Positions 1 through 10,522 of a stretch of DNA of 61,618 nt are shown here, one piece after another. The notes beneath the pieces were generated by a model, which saw only the letters and a program-made list of their open reading frames with translations, did no database searches and had not been told where the DNA came from. Each line of letters begins with the position of its first letter. The first letter of the stretch is position 1. This DNA is from a virus, in the IMG/VR virus record IMGVR_UViG_3300017692_000002, positions 1 to 61,618 of that record. The stretch is one strand, 5' to 3'. A program made the translations under genes and the position numbers.

Positions 1-3000
1 CAAGCTGACTTGGATCAAGCATCCTTGGTCAATCAACTGGACATCGAGAAGAACGGTGTACTCGGCACTGCAGTTAACCTGGGTGCTGCTGCTTATTCTG
101 GTTTGTCCCGTATGGCTGGCAATGTGGCTGCTATGCCTGCTGATGCAGTGGCTTATGGCGACCAACTCTCTCTGTCTGAACCAGAGATCCAAGCAGTCAA
201 TCGCTACAAGACAGGTGAAGCCACGCCTGAAGATCTCACACTGATCAATACCCCGAAGGGTATGTACAGTGAACGGGATCATCCTGAAATGATCGCTCGT
301 GCCAAGGCTCAAGCTGTCAAAGATGGCATGCTGAGTCCTCTGCAACTGTTTGAGCGTTCGCAGAAGGCATCTGAGATCTCTCGGAATATCAATCAGTCGT
401 TTGACCGCAGTTCTCTGGTCAATACCTCTGATCGTGCTCAATTCCGTGATGAACTGACCAAGGACTTCGATCCTATTTGGGACAGTGTTGTCACGTCTGC
501 CAAAGCAACAACCAATGGTGACCTATTTGGTGGTGCTTATGGCGCTGCTCGTGGTACAGCACAGCTTCTGAGCAATGCTCTGAAGGCTGGCATCAACAAT
601 CCCACTGCAGTTGCTGAGTATGTTGCAGAGAACATTCCTCAACTGGCTATTGGTGCAGTTCCCAAGGCTGGTGCTGCACTTCTGACAGCTACGAACATCG
701 GTTATGCCTCTGAGAACTATCAGAAAGGCATGGAACAGTACGCTGCTGACAACAATGGTCAGATGCCTGATGAAGCTACGCGTGGAAAGATGGCATTCTT
801 CGCTGCATCTACTGCTCTTGCAGAGCATGCGATGGATGTATCGATGCTCAAGAGCATCAAGGGTGCAGAAGCTGCTGTAGATACCCTGGTCAAGAGCGCA
901 TCTAAGGGTGGTCTTGCTGGTTTGGAACGTGCAGTCAACAAAGCATTGGGTAATGGCTTAGGTGAAGCAGTCACTGAAGGCTATCAGACCTTTGCTGAAG
1001 GTGAAGCTGCATTGATGCCTGCAACTGCACAGGATATCTACGAAGGTGCTGCTATTGGTGGTTTGACGGGTGCTGCGATGGTTGGTGGCCCTGCAATCAC
1101 AGGTGCTGTGGCTTCCACCGTCAAGGATGCGGTGACCTTCCAAGCTGCAGAGCGTGAACCCAGTGCCGGTGAGAAGGCTCAACAAGCCGCCTATGAGGCT
1201 GCTTCGACCACGGGTGATGTCTCTGCCCTGGTAGATCAAAAAGACGTCTCCTACGCCCCGGAAAAGGCTGTGGCGGCGCTCTATGAACATGCCCAGGCAG
1301 ATACGGCTACCCCGGAGATCAAGGAAGCCAACTTCCAGAAGGCTACCGAGATCGTCAGCACCCTCGAAGCAGAGCGTTCGAAGATCAATGCCGCTCTGAA
1401 TCCTGCATCTTCTAAGGAAGTTGAGGAAGCGAAGGCAGAACTTCCCAAGTGGGAAGCGAAACTTGCTGCATTGGATCCTGCAGATACTGAGACTCGGGAG
1501 ATCTATCAGGAAGTCATTGATGAAACCAAGGAAGTTATTGCAACAGGTGATGTTGCAGTAGATCCTAAGGTTGCCAAGCAACTTCAGATTGATCTGAAGA
1601 AGGTTGAAGGTCGTCTGACTGAAGCCAATAAGGTAATGGCTGGATTCAGTACAGAACAAGTCCGTGATATTGATCCAGATACTGAGATTGAAACCATTCA
1701 GAGCAATCCAACGGAAGCTCCGAAGGCTGCAGATCGTCTGATTAATCTCTCTATGGCTGTGCCTGAGAGAGTGGATGCACAGAAGGCATTGGATCTTGCC
1801 AATGATACGAAGAATGGTCTGACTGATACGCAGAGGGATTACCTGCGTAAGTTCTCTGATGCTCGTGTAGCTGAGAATGCGCTCAAGAGCACAGAGAAGG
1901 TATCTCGTGATGTGATGTATGGCTCTGAACCCGGTGCAGTGAACAAGTTCATTGGCATTGAGCAGTACCGTAAGAAGATCACGGAAGCTGTGCAGAAGGG
2001 CAATACAAAGCTGGCTCGTAAAGCCATGTTGTCTTTGGAAACCTTTGCAGAGCAACATCAAGCTAAGGCTGAGTTCGCAGAAGATCTGATTACCCGTGGT
2101 TTGGGTGGACAGATGGTGCGCACTGCGGATGGTCAATGGAAAGAACCATCGACTCGACTGAGTGATGAAGCTATTCGAAAGAATGGCGGATTGACGCTGC
2201 AAACTCCCAAGCTTCCTGTGGCTATTCGTGCTGAATCGAATGCACTGAATGCCGCTGTGCAGGAACTCAATGCTGCTATTGGTTTGAAGAGGAACAATGT
2301 CACACCAATCCGATCGACTCCCCAAGCTCAAGCCGTCGCAACTCAAGAAGCAGCGCCAGCTACAGTCACAGCAACCCCCGTTGCAGAAGTTCCCCGAACC
2401 ACCACAGGAACCAATCCTGTGGAAACCACTAGGCTGAATGATGAAACAACTACTGAATCTGTTCAAACTGTTCCAGAGTCTGAGGCTGCTGTCCAAGAAC
2501 AGGGAGTACCTACCGAGCAATCTCAGGGAGAAGCTGTTCAAGCTGACCAAGTTCCTGAGAAAGTAAGGAACCAGGGTAAGTCGGTTGTCTATGACAAGTC
2601 CACTAAGGATTTGCCGTATCAGCAACGCAATCTGATTGCAGACCACACCACTCAGGATGAAGGTAAGGAAGGATCTGCGTCTGTCCGTCCTCTGGTGGCA
2701 GTGAAGAACTTTGTTTCTTCATTGGCTTCAGGTGAAGTGAAAGTCACTGATTTCTTGAAAGAGAAAGGTGCTCTGTCGTCCAAGCAAGATGCTGCAGTTC
2801 AGATGTTCATTGCCAAGGCAAAGGAATGGAATGCAGATATTGTGAAGGCATTGGTTCGTACCAATACTTCAGACTTCTACTTCAAAGATCCTATCCAGTT
2901 CTTCATTCAAGAAGGAGATGGCAAACTCAATCTGGAACAGAACATTAAGTCTGCCATTACTGGTGTGGCTATGTCGTTCATTTATGAAGAAGCGGCCAAT

Positions 3001-6000
3001 GGACACGCAGCAACTCAGGAGAGTATCAATGCTCTCTTTGGTCGGGATGAGACTCATGAGATCTCGGATCCTGAATGGAGTCGCTTTGGTTTGAAGATGC
3101 TGCCAGAACATTACTGGCGCAATAGCATGGGCAAGAAGGTTGTCCAAGCACTGGGATTGAAGCCCAAAGCAGATGCAGACTTGGCATTGATGTCACGCCT
3201 GGAATCTTCGCTGGGTGCTCATGTGGAAAAGCTGTTGCTTGAGCGTGGCATCATCGCTCGTGAAACGGTGTCTCCTGAAGACATGGCACGTTATCGTGAA
3301 GAAGACCAAGGCAATAACACTGCAGATGCCAACTTCATTCGATTGAACTGGCAAGAGAAGAACAATAAGTTCTCTCTTCCTGCAGAAGCACAGGCTATCA
3401 AAGATGCGCAAGACAGCACCAGCAATATTCTGACGAATCTGCTGGGTGTTGAATCGTCCATCATTGAGCCGTCTCTGACTCCGATTGAATTCCGTCAAGC
3501 AACTCCTGATGGAACGACTGAAGGTGTTCCCAAGCGTCTGAAGCAAGCTGTTGCTGAAAAGAGCAAAGAGAAGAACTATCTTTCCCAAGACAAGTGGAAC
3601 TTGTTGAATGGAATGATGGATAACCTTGCACTTCAGTTGTTTGGTTTCAATGAAGTCACAGACATCAATACCCATCGTGCTAATCAGAAGGGACGACAAG
3701 CCAAAAACGATGGTCTGCAACGTGAGTTCGACCGTTACAAGGCATTTGTCAGTCAAACCCTGAATAACGGCACAGAAGGTGCATTGGATCGTCCTTTCTA
3801 CTTCCCGTACTCTATTTGGAGGCAACAACGGGTAGGTATGGCATCCAATGGATTCAATTCTCAGATGAGCAAGATGCATCGGTATCTGACTCACAAGAAT
3901 TCATGGAAAGCCACGGTTGATACTCAGAATGAAGCATCCTTTGATAGCTTCAAGTTGCGTGTTCTCGAAGGTCTGGGTGTCAAGACGGACAAGCAAGCCA
4001 ATGAGAAGTCATTGCCGATGTTTGAACAGTACTTTGATCCGGCAACGGAGAAAGGTCAGAAGCTCAATGCCGCTATTGCAGCCATCCAGGCTCGCAATGC
4101 AGGAGAAGACCTGTCTGAAGCACAGCAACAAGCCATCGTGACAGGAGTTAAAGAAGGTGGAGAGAACGGCCATACATTGGATGTTCTCTTTGCCATGGCT
4201 TCCTATCGGAGCATGTCTGAAGGTCAAACCACATTTCCAGCCACCATGATGGCTGAAGTGGACGGTGTGAACAACGGTCCTATGCTGAGTTTCATGCTTT
4301 ATGGTGCTGCTGCATCCATTGAAGCCATGTATGACCGACTCAATAAGGGTGGAATGTTTCGTATTGGAGATAAGTTCTCGCAGTACAACGTTTGGCGTGG
4401 ATCAGGTGGTAAGAAAGACCTGTATGAAAGCACTGCAGCCGACATGATCCAAGCTGCACAGGATATCCAAGCCAAGGATCCATCCAAGGTGCCGGTATTC
4501 AATGCAATCTACACTTTCACAGGTGAATTGCAAAAAGCTGGTGGTGAAGTGACCAAGGAAGGTCGCAATATCATCAAGAAGCCTATCAATGCCATTCACT
4601 TTGGCTCTGCAACTCGTCGTGCAGGTCAAAGTATGGCTGAAAGCTTTGTGGACTCCATCTATAAGCGCATGGAGAAGGTTTCGACTTCGCCTGTCGAGAA
4701 GCAAGCTGCACTGGAAACCAACTTGGTCAATGACTTGAACGTCATTCTTTCTGAAGCTGGTTTGAATACCTGGTCTGCCAACACTTCTATTGCAGAACTC
4801 ATGGCTTATGAGTTCAATACCAATGAAGTCAAGGCTATTGAAGGCGTATTCATGAAGAATCTTGGCATGGTTGCCAAGGGAACACTTGAAAACAACTTTA
4901 GGGACTACCTTGAGAAGCGTGACAAGTTCAATCAAGTAGCTCAGGTTACTTTTGGTTTGTACAACGCTGCTTATAAGGGTGCTCGTCGTGACTTTGTTCA
5001 GAAGCTGATTGGTGAAGGAAAGCTTGAAGTCAACAAGAAGGGTACTCCTATCCGTGACTTGACTCGTGCTGAAGAGAAAGAGTTTCAAGACTCTATCGCG
5101 GCCCTCCGGCCGCTCCTACACACAGCAATGTCAAAGAAGGATGGAGATAAGAACTCTGGTCTGATGATTGCAGATCAAGGTACTGCAGTCAGTATGGATG
5201 CAGCCTATGAAGGCAGGACTACCTTTGGAACACCGATTAATGGTGTGACTCAGCGTGGTAAGCCACAGATGTCTTTCACGACTCGTGGCAATGCTCCGAC
5301 CATGGAAGGTCCAGGCGTCGGAATGTCTTCCAAGTCTGTTCACTCGTTCGATAGCTCTATTTCCCATGAGACTCAATTGGGAAATGAGATCTTGAACGTA
5401 CATGATGCTGTTGGTACTGGCTTGAACAACATTCATGACATTGCCAATCAGATCAACTCCCATACTTGGACTGAACTGCTGAACTATTCTCCTTTGACGG
5501 AGATGTATTCCTCTTATATGAGCATGATCACCAATATGGCTGACATGGCTCAGAAGGGAGAACTGTCGGCTCAGACAATGGCTGATGTGAATAAGGTTCT
5601 GGTGGACTTTGTCGCTGCTGATGCCAAGAAGAACAAGGGCGAATCCAACTTCACTCCTGATACTGTGCTTCATACATTGGCTTATCAGATCAAATCTCTC
5701 AGCTATGCGGCTGACAAGATGAAGTTTGACACGATGGCAGAAATGGCATCGATGGATCAGTATGCCTTTGAAGGAGGCAACAAAATCATCACTGATGCTG
5801 ATCGTGCAGAAGCCAAGAAGCGTTCTGATGCATTGGTTAAGGATATTCCTGCTGCTCTGATGAAGCGTCTGGACCGTCTTACTGACATTCTTGGAGGCAA
5901 TACAGACACTTCGGAAGATATCAATGACTTCGAAGGTATGGAAGCTATTGCTGAACCCCTGGCTTCAGTCTGGGGTGAAGTAGGTACACCTACTCAGCAA

Positions 6001-9000
6001 AGCAACGAAGAATTGGTTGAATTCTTTGAAAACAAAGCCAATCCTGCAGCTAAGGATGTGCTGTTCAAGCTCAATGACATGTTGAAGACTCAGACTGATC
6101 GTGTCAGTCAAGTCAATCGTGCCATTGTTCAGCAGTTGGCTAAGTCTATGGACTTGAACATGCCTGTCACTTATGTGACAGCTTCGAATGTTCAGGAACA
6201 GGCAGTTCCGCCCAAGAGTGTTTCGATGGGATGGTTCTCGACGGAAGGTCAACCGACCGTCTATATCCAATCCAATGAGTTCACCCATGGTGCAGTGACA
6301 GTAGAACTGCTTATCCATGAATTGACTCATGCATCGGTGGCACAGATCGTGGCTGATAGCGGTCGGAATGCTGCTGCAACTCGGATCTTGAATGATCTGA
6401 CTGCGCTTCAAGCCAAGGCTGCTCAATATGCAGAAGCCAATGGTCTGAAGTTCAACAGCCCCCTCACCAACATCCAGGAGTTCATTACCTATGGAATGAC
6501 GAACCAAACATTCCAGCGTCAGGTTCTCTCTAAGATCGAACATAAGTCAGCAACTACCAAGAATGTGCTGGTGAAGGGCATGAAGTCCTTCATTGCTCAT
6601 ATTACTGGTTTGCTTTTCAATGGTTCTACCCGCACTGAGCAAGAGATTGCTGAGAACGGTCTGAGTGTTCTGATTGCTAATGTCTCTGGTTTGTATAATG
6701 AAGCCAGCAAAGCTCAGAAGTCTTATTGGACTTCTCTGAACTTGAGCATGGCAGCACAAGTCAATGACTACACAGTCACGGACATTTATGAAGCACTCAA
6801 GAATGGATCAGTAAAGCCTGCATTCAGTGCTCATCTGGAAAGCCTCTTGGATGGCATCGTCTTCAAGCTCCATGGTGCCAATGGATCCATCCATGCCAAT
6901 GCCCTCAAGAAGCAGGCAGGAACGGCCTTGGATGCATGGACGAAGGTTGTGGCTACAGGACAAGCTCCGATGGCTTCCAGCATCGCACAGAGCCCTCTGG
7001 CAGTTTCTGAGGAGGAAAGCTTTGTCACCGATCAGGTGGAAGCCGTCATGCGTTCTGCCCTCACTTCAGGTGAAGCACAGACCAAGCTCGTCTATAAGGA
7101 ACTGCAAGACCTCTACAACGAAGCCAAGAGCATCATCAAGCCGGAGTCCTTCCACAAGGGAGATTGGAGCCAAGCTACCAGCCAGGACAAGCAGATTGCC
7201 CAGGAGAAGCATGACTTCTTCTTCAAGCCCACGGCAGGAAGCAACAAGCAATCGGATTACCTTGCTCGGTTTGCTGCTCTTGGTTTGGGAACTCAAGAGT
7301 TCAACGCTATGTTGAGTGCTCCTACTCAGAGCAATGGTCGTACCATCATGAGTGGTAAGAACATTGCAGAGAAGGTGCAAATTGCCTTTGAGAAGGTACT
7401 TGAATGGTTTGTCTCCAAGGTTACACATACCTTTGAAGGTCAACCGGGTAATGAGAAGCTTCAAGCTCTCGTTGAACAACTTGTTGACATCGAAGCCAAG
7501 CGTAAGATGTCCATTCTCAAGAAGAATACGGGCAATAGCTATACAGAGATCCTTGAAGGCAAGGCTAAGGATTACTCTGATGCTGCAAGAGCCGCTGTGG
7601 TCAAGGCTACACAGACGAACTTTGTTCAGAACTCCAAGAGCGATCTTGTTCGTGGTTTGAACTCGGTAGTTCGTGTGGTTGCCTTGAATAAGGTGAACTC
7701 TTTCATGGATGCCATGCAGATGGTCCGTGATAGCGTGTTCGATCAACGTCAAGATGTGGTGTCTGATGTCATTCAACAGATTAAGGGACCGCGTCAGTCG
7801 ATTGAAGCCCTTCATGCATCCACAAAGACATTGGAGCAAGAACGTAAGGACTTGATTTCCAAGCAGAGCAAGTTGACCTTGGGAGCATTCAAGGATCAGG
7901 GAAAGAATCTGACCACAGAAGCCAAGGCAGCAATCTCAGCCATCGTTCTACGCACCGGAATGCACAACATTCTTGGACGTTACAACGTCAAGGAACTTGA
8001 GCAACTGGTGTCTGACAAGAACTTCTTGAATGCACAGATCAAGAAGGTTGAAGCTGAAGTTACTGGTTTGAATGTCAATATCCGTGGCTTCATGATTAAC
8101 CGTGCCAATGTCTTGGGTAAGTACAAGGCTACTGGACAGGTTAATGATGATCTGTTGCTGATGAACGGCTACAACATTGCTCGTCTATTTGGCACTACTC
8201 AACAAGGCAGGATCTCTGAGCAAGAGTCCCGTCGTATTGAGCCTATCATTGATGCACTGATCACACTGTATTCCATTGAGTACAGCAGTGATACCCATCT
8301 GCAGAACATCAAGAGTGTGTTTGCACAGGAGAATGCACGTAAGGATGAGAATGGTGTGGAATTCCTGTTGGCATTGCATCGTTCCCTGGAAGCTGATGCT
8401 CTGGAACGCAACTTCTCTGGTGTGAAGACACTGATGATGCATGGCTTCCTGCCTGACATCACCAATCCTCAGGTCGATCACAAGGTCGCTACAGAGGCTG
8501 ATGGAGTTGATTTGGAGGAGCAAGGCTATGTGAAGTATGCCCCAGTGCCTTTGGACCCTACAGACCCGGTTTCCGTGCCTCGATTCATCTATGTGATGAA
8601 GGGTGCAGGACTCAATCCGTATGTTTCTGGTGCGATCTCTACCAAGGCCATGAATGCCAAGGGATCCTTCATGGATACCAGCATCACAGGCATGACACCG
8701 GCACAACAAGCCCAGGCGATTCAAGCCATGGAGCAAAAGCGTGCAGCCAGCATTGCCAAGATGTTCAATAGCTCTCCTCGTCCTGATTTGGACAAGGTGA
8801 ATACGACATTCATGGCTCCGGTTCTCAATGAATCCGGTCAGGTGGTGGATTACCGCTACATGATGCGGGAAAACACTAAGGACGTGCTTCTGCAGCGTGA
8901 CAACAGCTTTAACAAGCTGATGGGTGTGTTGTCTGGTTCGATCTTCGACAAAGAGTCTTCGATTGAACAGAATCGTAAGATCGTTAAGGCTTTGTATCAA

Positions 9001-10332
9001 CAATACAAGGCAGACTTCTCGAAGAACACACGTTCTTTCGTGACAGTCTCTGAACGCTCTACAGACCCGGAAGATCGTCAGATTTGGGCCATGATTCCCC
9101 AGCGAACCAAGGATGACATCCGTGCCATCTGGGGAAGGGATGAAATCGTCATCCGCAGAGCAGAAGCCGACATTATCTTTGGCTATCGGAAGCAGTCTTT
9201 TGCTGACATGTTCCGTAAGCTAGATGCTCAAAGGAAAGAGAACAAAGAGCGTGCTTTGACTGGTCAAACGTTGCTGGATGAACTCAATCCCTTTGAGAAG
9301 GTTGCTACTTCTGTGGTTGAGCATACAATGACGCTCTATGCCAGGGTGAGTCTTGGCAAGACACAAGACCAAGCCGAGCGTTGGTCCCGTCGAGCAGCAA
9401 TGGTGATCACCAAAAGTGAACGAGTGTGGCAAGAAGTCATTCGTGAAACCAAGGACATCATTGTGGTGAAGTCAGGTATCGTGCTGTTGGGAAATATCTG
9501 GTCGAACATGACCTTGTTGGCTCTCAATGGTGTTTCTCGTAAGGGAATGGTTGAAGATCAACTGGTTGCTCTGAAGGCTGCTACGGCCTACCAGAATGAC
9601 TCGGAAGAACTCAACCGTTTGAAGACAGCACTTGAGATCGGATATAGCCATGGACAGACACAGGAAGCCAAAGACAGGATCGTGATCCTGGAAGATTCCC
9701 TTGCACGGAATCCTGTGAAGTCTCTGATTGATAAGGGACTGATGCCTACGATTGTGGAAGATGTGTCCTTAGACGAGGATATCTACTCCTACAAGAGCGC
9801 ATTGAGCAAGAAACTGGACAAGTACCAGAGCAAGCTCAACCCAACCATCCGAAACATCGGACGAGGGATCTACATGACCCACGACACCAAGATCTATCAG
9901 AGCTTGAGTCGTATCACGCAGATGTCTGACTTCGTGGCTCGGTATGCACTCTATCAGCACCTGATCAACAAGAAGAATGCACTATCGGAAGCCGATGCAG
10001 TGCAAGAAGCCAGGGATTCATTCATTAACTATGATCTTCCCATGCACAGGAACCTTCAGTACATGGATGACATGGGATTGATGATGTTTACCAAGTACTT
10101 CTTCAGGATTCAGAGAGTGTTGGTGAAGTTGGCTAGGGATAATCCCTTGAGAGTGATGCTTACTGTGGCATTGCAGCACTTCCATGACCTGGGTCCCATC
10201 GTTCTGGATAGCTCTGCTGTAGCTAAGTTGGGAAATAATCCACTGACAACAGGGATTCTTCAGTACCCGATGAGTCTTGACAACTTGGGTACAGTCAAAG
10301 GAATGGAATCTTTGATGAAGATGATGAAGTAA
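1..10332 (+). CDS. N4-type virion RNA polymerase (vRNAP), 5' end outside window
   Basis: This giant protein is packaged in the virion and injected to transcribe early genes. The frame is open at base 1; residue numbers here count from the TTG at base 10 (3440 residues visible). About 100 N-terminal residues are probably missing, judged from remembered similarity to N4 gp50. T7-family motifs lie in the middle third: a TxxGR-like segment WRQQRVG (1270-1276), motif A with D1418 (AEVDGVNNG), motif B with R1519, K1523, F1531 and G1532, and motif C with H1798-D1799 (NVHDAVG). The spacing R-x3-K-x7-F-G matches T7 R627/K631/Y639/G640, except that the Tyr is Phe. An HELTH zinc-protease-like motif lies at 2103-2107. 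The long flanking regions are presumably for packaging and injection. It is the last late gene before a bidirectional terminator. Confidence 0.93.
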   Translation, partial: QADLDQASLVNQLDIEKNGVLGTAVNLGAAAYSGLSRMAGNVAAMPADAVAYGDQLSLSEPEIQAVNRYKTGEATPEDLTLINTPKGMYSERDHPEMIARAKAQAVKDGMLSPLQLFERSQKASEISRNINQSFDRSSLVNTSDRAQFRDELTKDFDPIWDSVVTSAKATTNGDLFGGAYGAARGTAQLLSNALKAGINNPTAVAEYVAENIPQLAIGAVPKAGAALLTATNIGYASENYQKGMEQYAADNNGQMPDEATRGKMAFFAASTALAEHAMDVSMLKSIKGAEAAVDTLVKSASKGGLAGLERAVNKALGNGLGEAVTEGYQTFAEGEAALMPATAQDIYEGAAIGGLTGAAMVGGPAITGAVASTVKDAVTFQAAEREPSAGEKAQQAAYEAASTTGDVSALVDQKDVSYAPEKAVAALYEHAQADTATPEIKEANFQKATEIVSTLEAERSKINAALNPASSKEVEEAKAELPKWEAKLAALDPADTETREIYQEVIDETKEVIATGDVAVDPKVAKQLQIDLKKVEGRLTEANKVMAGFSTEQVRDIDPDTEIETIQSNPTEAPKAADRLINLSMAVPERVDAQKALDLANDTKNGLTDTQRDYLRKFSDARVAENALKSTEKVSRDVMYGSEPGAVNKFIGIEQYRKKITEAVQKGNTKLARKAMLSLETFAEQHQAKAEFAEDLITRGLGGQMVRTADGQWKEPSTRLSDEAIRKNGGLTLQTPKLPVAIRAESNALNAAVQELNAAIGLKRNNVTPIRSTPQAQAVATQEAAPATVTATPVAEVPRTTTGTNPVETTRLNDETTTESVQTVPESEAAVQEQGVPTEQSQGEAVQADQVPEKVRNQGKSVVYDKSTKDLPYQQRNLIADHTTQDEGKEGSASVRPLVAVKNFVSSLASGEVKVTDFLKEKGALSSKQDAAVQMFIAKAKEWNADIVKALVRTNTSDFYFKDPIQFFIQEGDGKLNLEQNIKSAITGVAMSFIYEEAANGHAATQESINALFGRDETHEISDPEWSRFGLKMLPEHYWRNSMGKKVVQALGLKPKADADLALMSRLESSLGAHVEKLLLERGIIARETVSPEDMARYREEDQGNNTADANFIRLNWQEKNNKFSLPAEAQAIKDAQDSTSNILTNLLGVESSIIEPSLTPIEFRQATPDGTTEGVPKRLKQAVAEKSKEKNYLSQDKWNLLNGMMDNLALQLFGFNEVTDINTHRANQKGRQAKNDGLQREFDRYKAFVSQTLNNGTEGALDRPFYFPYSIWRQQRVGMASNGFNSQMSKMHRYLTHKNSWKATVDTQNEASFDSFKLRVLEGLGVKTDKQANEKSLPMFEQYFDPATEKGQKLNAAIAAIQARNAGEDLSEAQQQAIVTGVKEGGENGHTLDVLFAMASYRSMSEGQTTFPATMMAEVDGVNNGPMLSFMLYGAAASIEAMYDRLNKGGMFRIGDKFSQYNVWRGSGGKKDLYESTAADMIQAAQDIQAKDPSKVPVFNAIYTFTGELQKAGGEVTKEGRNIIKKPINAIHFGSATRRAGQSMAESFVDSIYKRMEKVSTSPVEKQAALETNLVNDLNVILSEAGLNTWSANTSIAELMAYEFNTNEVKAIEGVFMKNLGMVAKGTLENNFRDYLEKRDKFNQVAQVTFGLYNAAYKGARRDFVQKLIGEGKLEVNKKGTPIRDLTRAEEKEFQDSIAALRPLLHTAMSKKDGDKNSGLMIADQGTAVSMDAAYEGRTTFGTPINGVTQRGKPQMSFTTRGNAPTMEGPGVGMSSKSVHSFDSSISHETQLGNEILNVHDAVGTGLNNIHDIANQINSHTWTELLNYSPLTEMYSSYMSMITNMADMAQKGELSAQTMADVNKVLVDFVAADAKKNKGESNFTPDTVLHTLAYQIKSLSYAADKMKFDTMAEMASMDQYAFEGGNKIITDADRAEAKKRSDALVKDIPAALMKRLDRLTDILGGNTDTSEDINDFEGMEAIAEPLASVWGEVGTPTQQSNEELVEFFENKANPAAKDVLFKLNDMLKTQTDRVSQVNRAIVQQLAKSMDLNMPVTYVTASNVQEQAVPPKSVSMGWFSTEGQPTVYIQSNEFTHGAVTVELLIHELTHASVAQIVADSGRNAAATRILNDLTALQAKAAQYAEANGLKFNSPLTNIQEFITYGMTNQTFQRQVLSKIEHKSATTKNVLVKGMKSFIAHITGLLFNGSTRTEQEIAENGLSVLIANVSGLYNEASKAQKSYWTSLNLSMAAQVNDYTVTDIYEALKNGSVKPAFSAHLESLLDGIVFKLHGANGSIHANALKKQAGTALDAWTKVVATGQAPMASSIAQSPLAVSEEESFVTDQVEAVMRSALTSGEAQTKLVYKELQDLYNEAKSIIKPESFHKGDWSQATSQDKQIAQEKHDFFFKPTAGSNKQSDYLARFAALGLGTQEFNAMLSAPTQSNGRTIMSGKNIAEKVQIAFEKVLEWFVSKVTHTFEGQPGNEKLQALVEQLVDIEAKRKMSILKKNTGNSYTEILEGKAKDYSDAARAAVVKATQTNFVQNSKSDLVRGLNSVVRVVALNKVNSFMDAMQMVRDSVFDQRQDVVSDVIQQIKGPRQSIEALHASTKTLEQERKDLISKQSKLTLGAFKDQGKNLTTEAKAAISAIVLRTGMHNILGRYNVKELEQLVSDKNFLNAQIKKVEAEVTGLNVNIRGFMINRANVLGKYKATGQVNDDLLLMNGYNIARLFGTTQQGRISEQESRRIEPIIDALITLYSIEYSSDTHLQNIKSVFAQENARKDENGVEFLLALHRSLEADALERNFSGVKTLMMHGFLPDITNPQVDHKVATEADGVDLEEQGYVKYAPVPLDPTDPVSVPRFIYVMKGAGLNPYVSGAISTKAMNAKGSFMDTSITGMTPAQQAQAIQAMEQKRAASIAKMFNSSPRPDLDKVNTTFMAPVLNESGQVVDYRYMMRENTKDVLLQRDNSFNKLMGVLSGSIFDKESSIEQNRKIVKALYQQYKADFSKNTRSFVTVSERSTDPEDRQIWAMIPQRTKDDIRAIWGRDEIVIRRAEADIIFGYRKQSFADMFRKLDAQRKENKERALTGQTLLDELNPFEKVATSVVEHTMTLYARVSLGKTQDQAERWSRRAAMVITKSERVWQEVIRETKDIIVVKSGIVLLGNIWSNMTLLALNGVSRKGMVEDQLVALKAATAYQNDSEELNRLKTALEIGYSHGQTQEAKDRIVILEDSLARNPVKSLIDKGLMPTIVEDVSLDEDIYSYKSALSKKLDKYQSKLNPTIRNIGRGIYMTHDTKIYQSLSRITQMSDFVARYALYQHLINKKNALSEADAVQEARDSFINYDLPMHRNLQYMDDMGLMMFTKYFFRIQRVLVKLARDNPLRVMLTVALQHFHDLGPIVLDSSAVAKLGNNPLTTGILQYPMSLDNLGTVKGMESLMKMMK

Positions 10333-10334
10333 AG

Positions 10335-10363
10335 AAAAAGCCACCTACTTAGGTGGCTTTTTT
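10335..10363. terminator. Bidirectional rho-independent terminator
   Basis: A 7-bp stem (gccacct/aggtggc, 10340-10346 and 10351-10357) has an A-run on the left and a T-run on the right, so it can end vRNAP transcription rightward and the middle operon leftward. It sits at the convergence point of late and middle genes. The last codons and stop of the 10345-10506 gene lie inside it. Confidence 0.9.
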
Positions 10364-10506
10364 AAATCAAACAACAAAGACAACAACATCACAGGATAAG
10401 AAGAAGCAAAAAGCTTCAAGGCTAGATCTGGATCTTGTTTAATAAAGAACCAAGAAGAGGCCCACATTACAACCCCAATTAAGAAGAAAACTATCTTCAT
10501 ATTCAT
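10345..10506 (-). CDS. Small two-helix membrane protein
   Basis: A 53-residue hydrophobic protein with two predicted transmembrane stretches, roughly residues 3-18 and 30-46, and a basic KKPPK tail. I chose the ATG at 10506 because it follows AAAGGAAACC, the ribosome-binding motif seen at several genes here. It is the last gene of the leftward middle transcription unit, and its 3' end overlaps the terminator. The structured leader at 10523-10641 ends 16 bases upstream of its start codon, suggesting control at RNA level. No family recognised; a late-acting membrane or lysis accessory is possible. Confidence 0.65.
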   Translation of the reverse strand: MNMKIVFFLIGVVMWASSWFFIKQDPDLALKLFASSYPVMLLSLLFDLKKPPK

Positions 10507-10522
10507 GGTTTCCTTTATAGGT

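Noticed and set aside
958-2646. 562-codon minus-strand frame inside the vRNAP gene
   Set aside because: Antisense shadow of the vRNAP with Leu/Cys/Ser-rich composition and no family motif.
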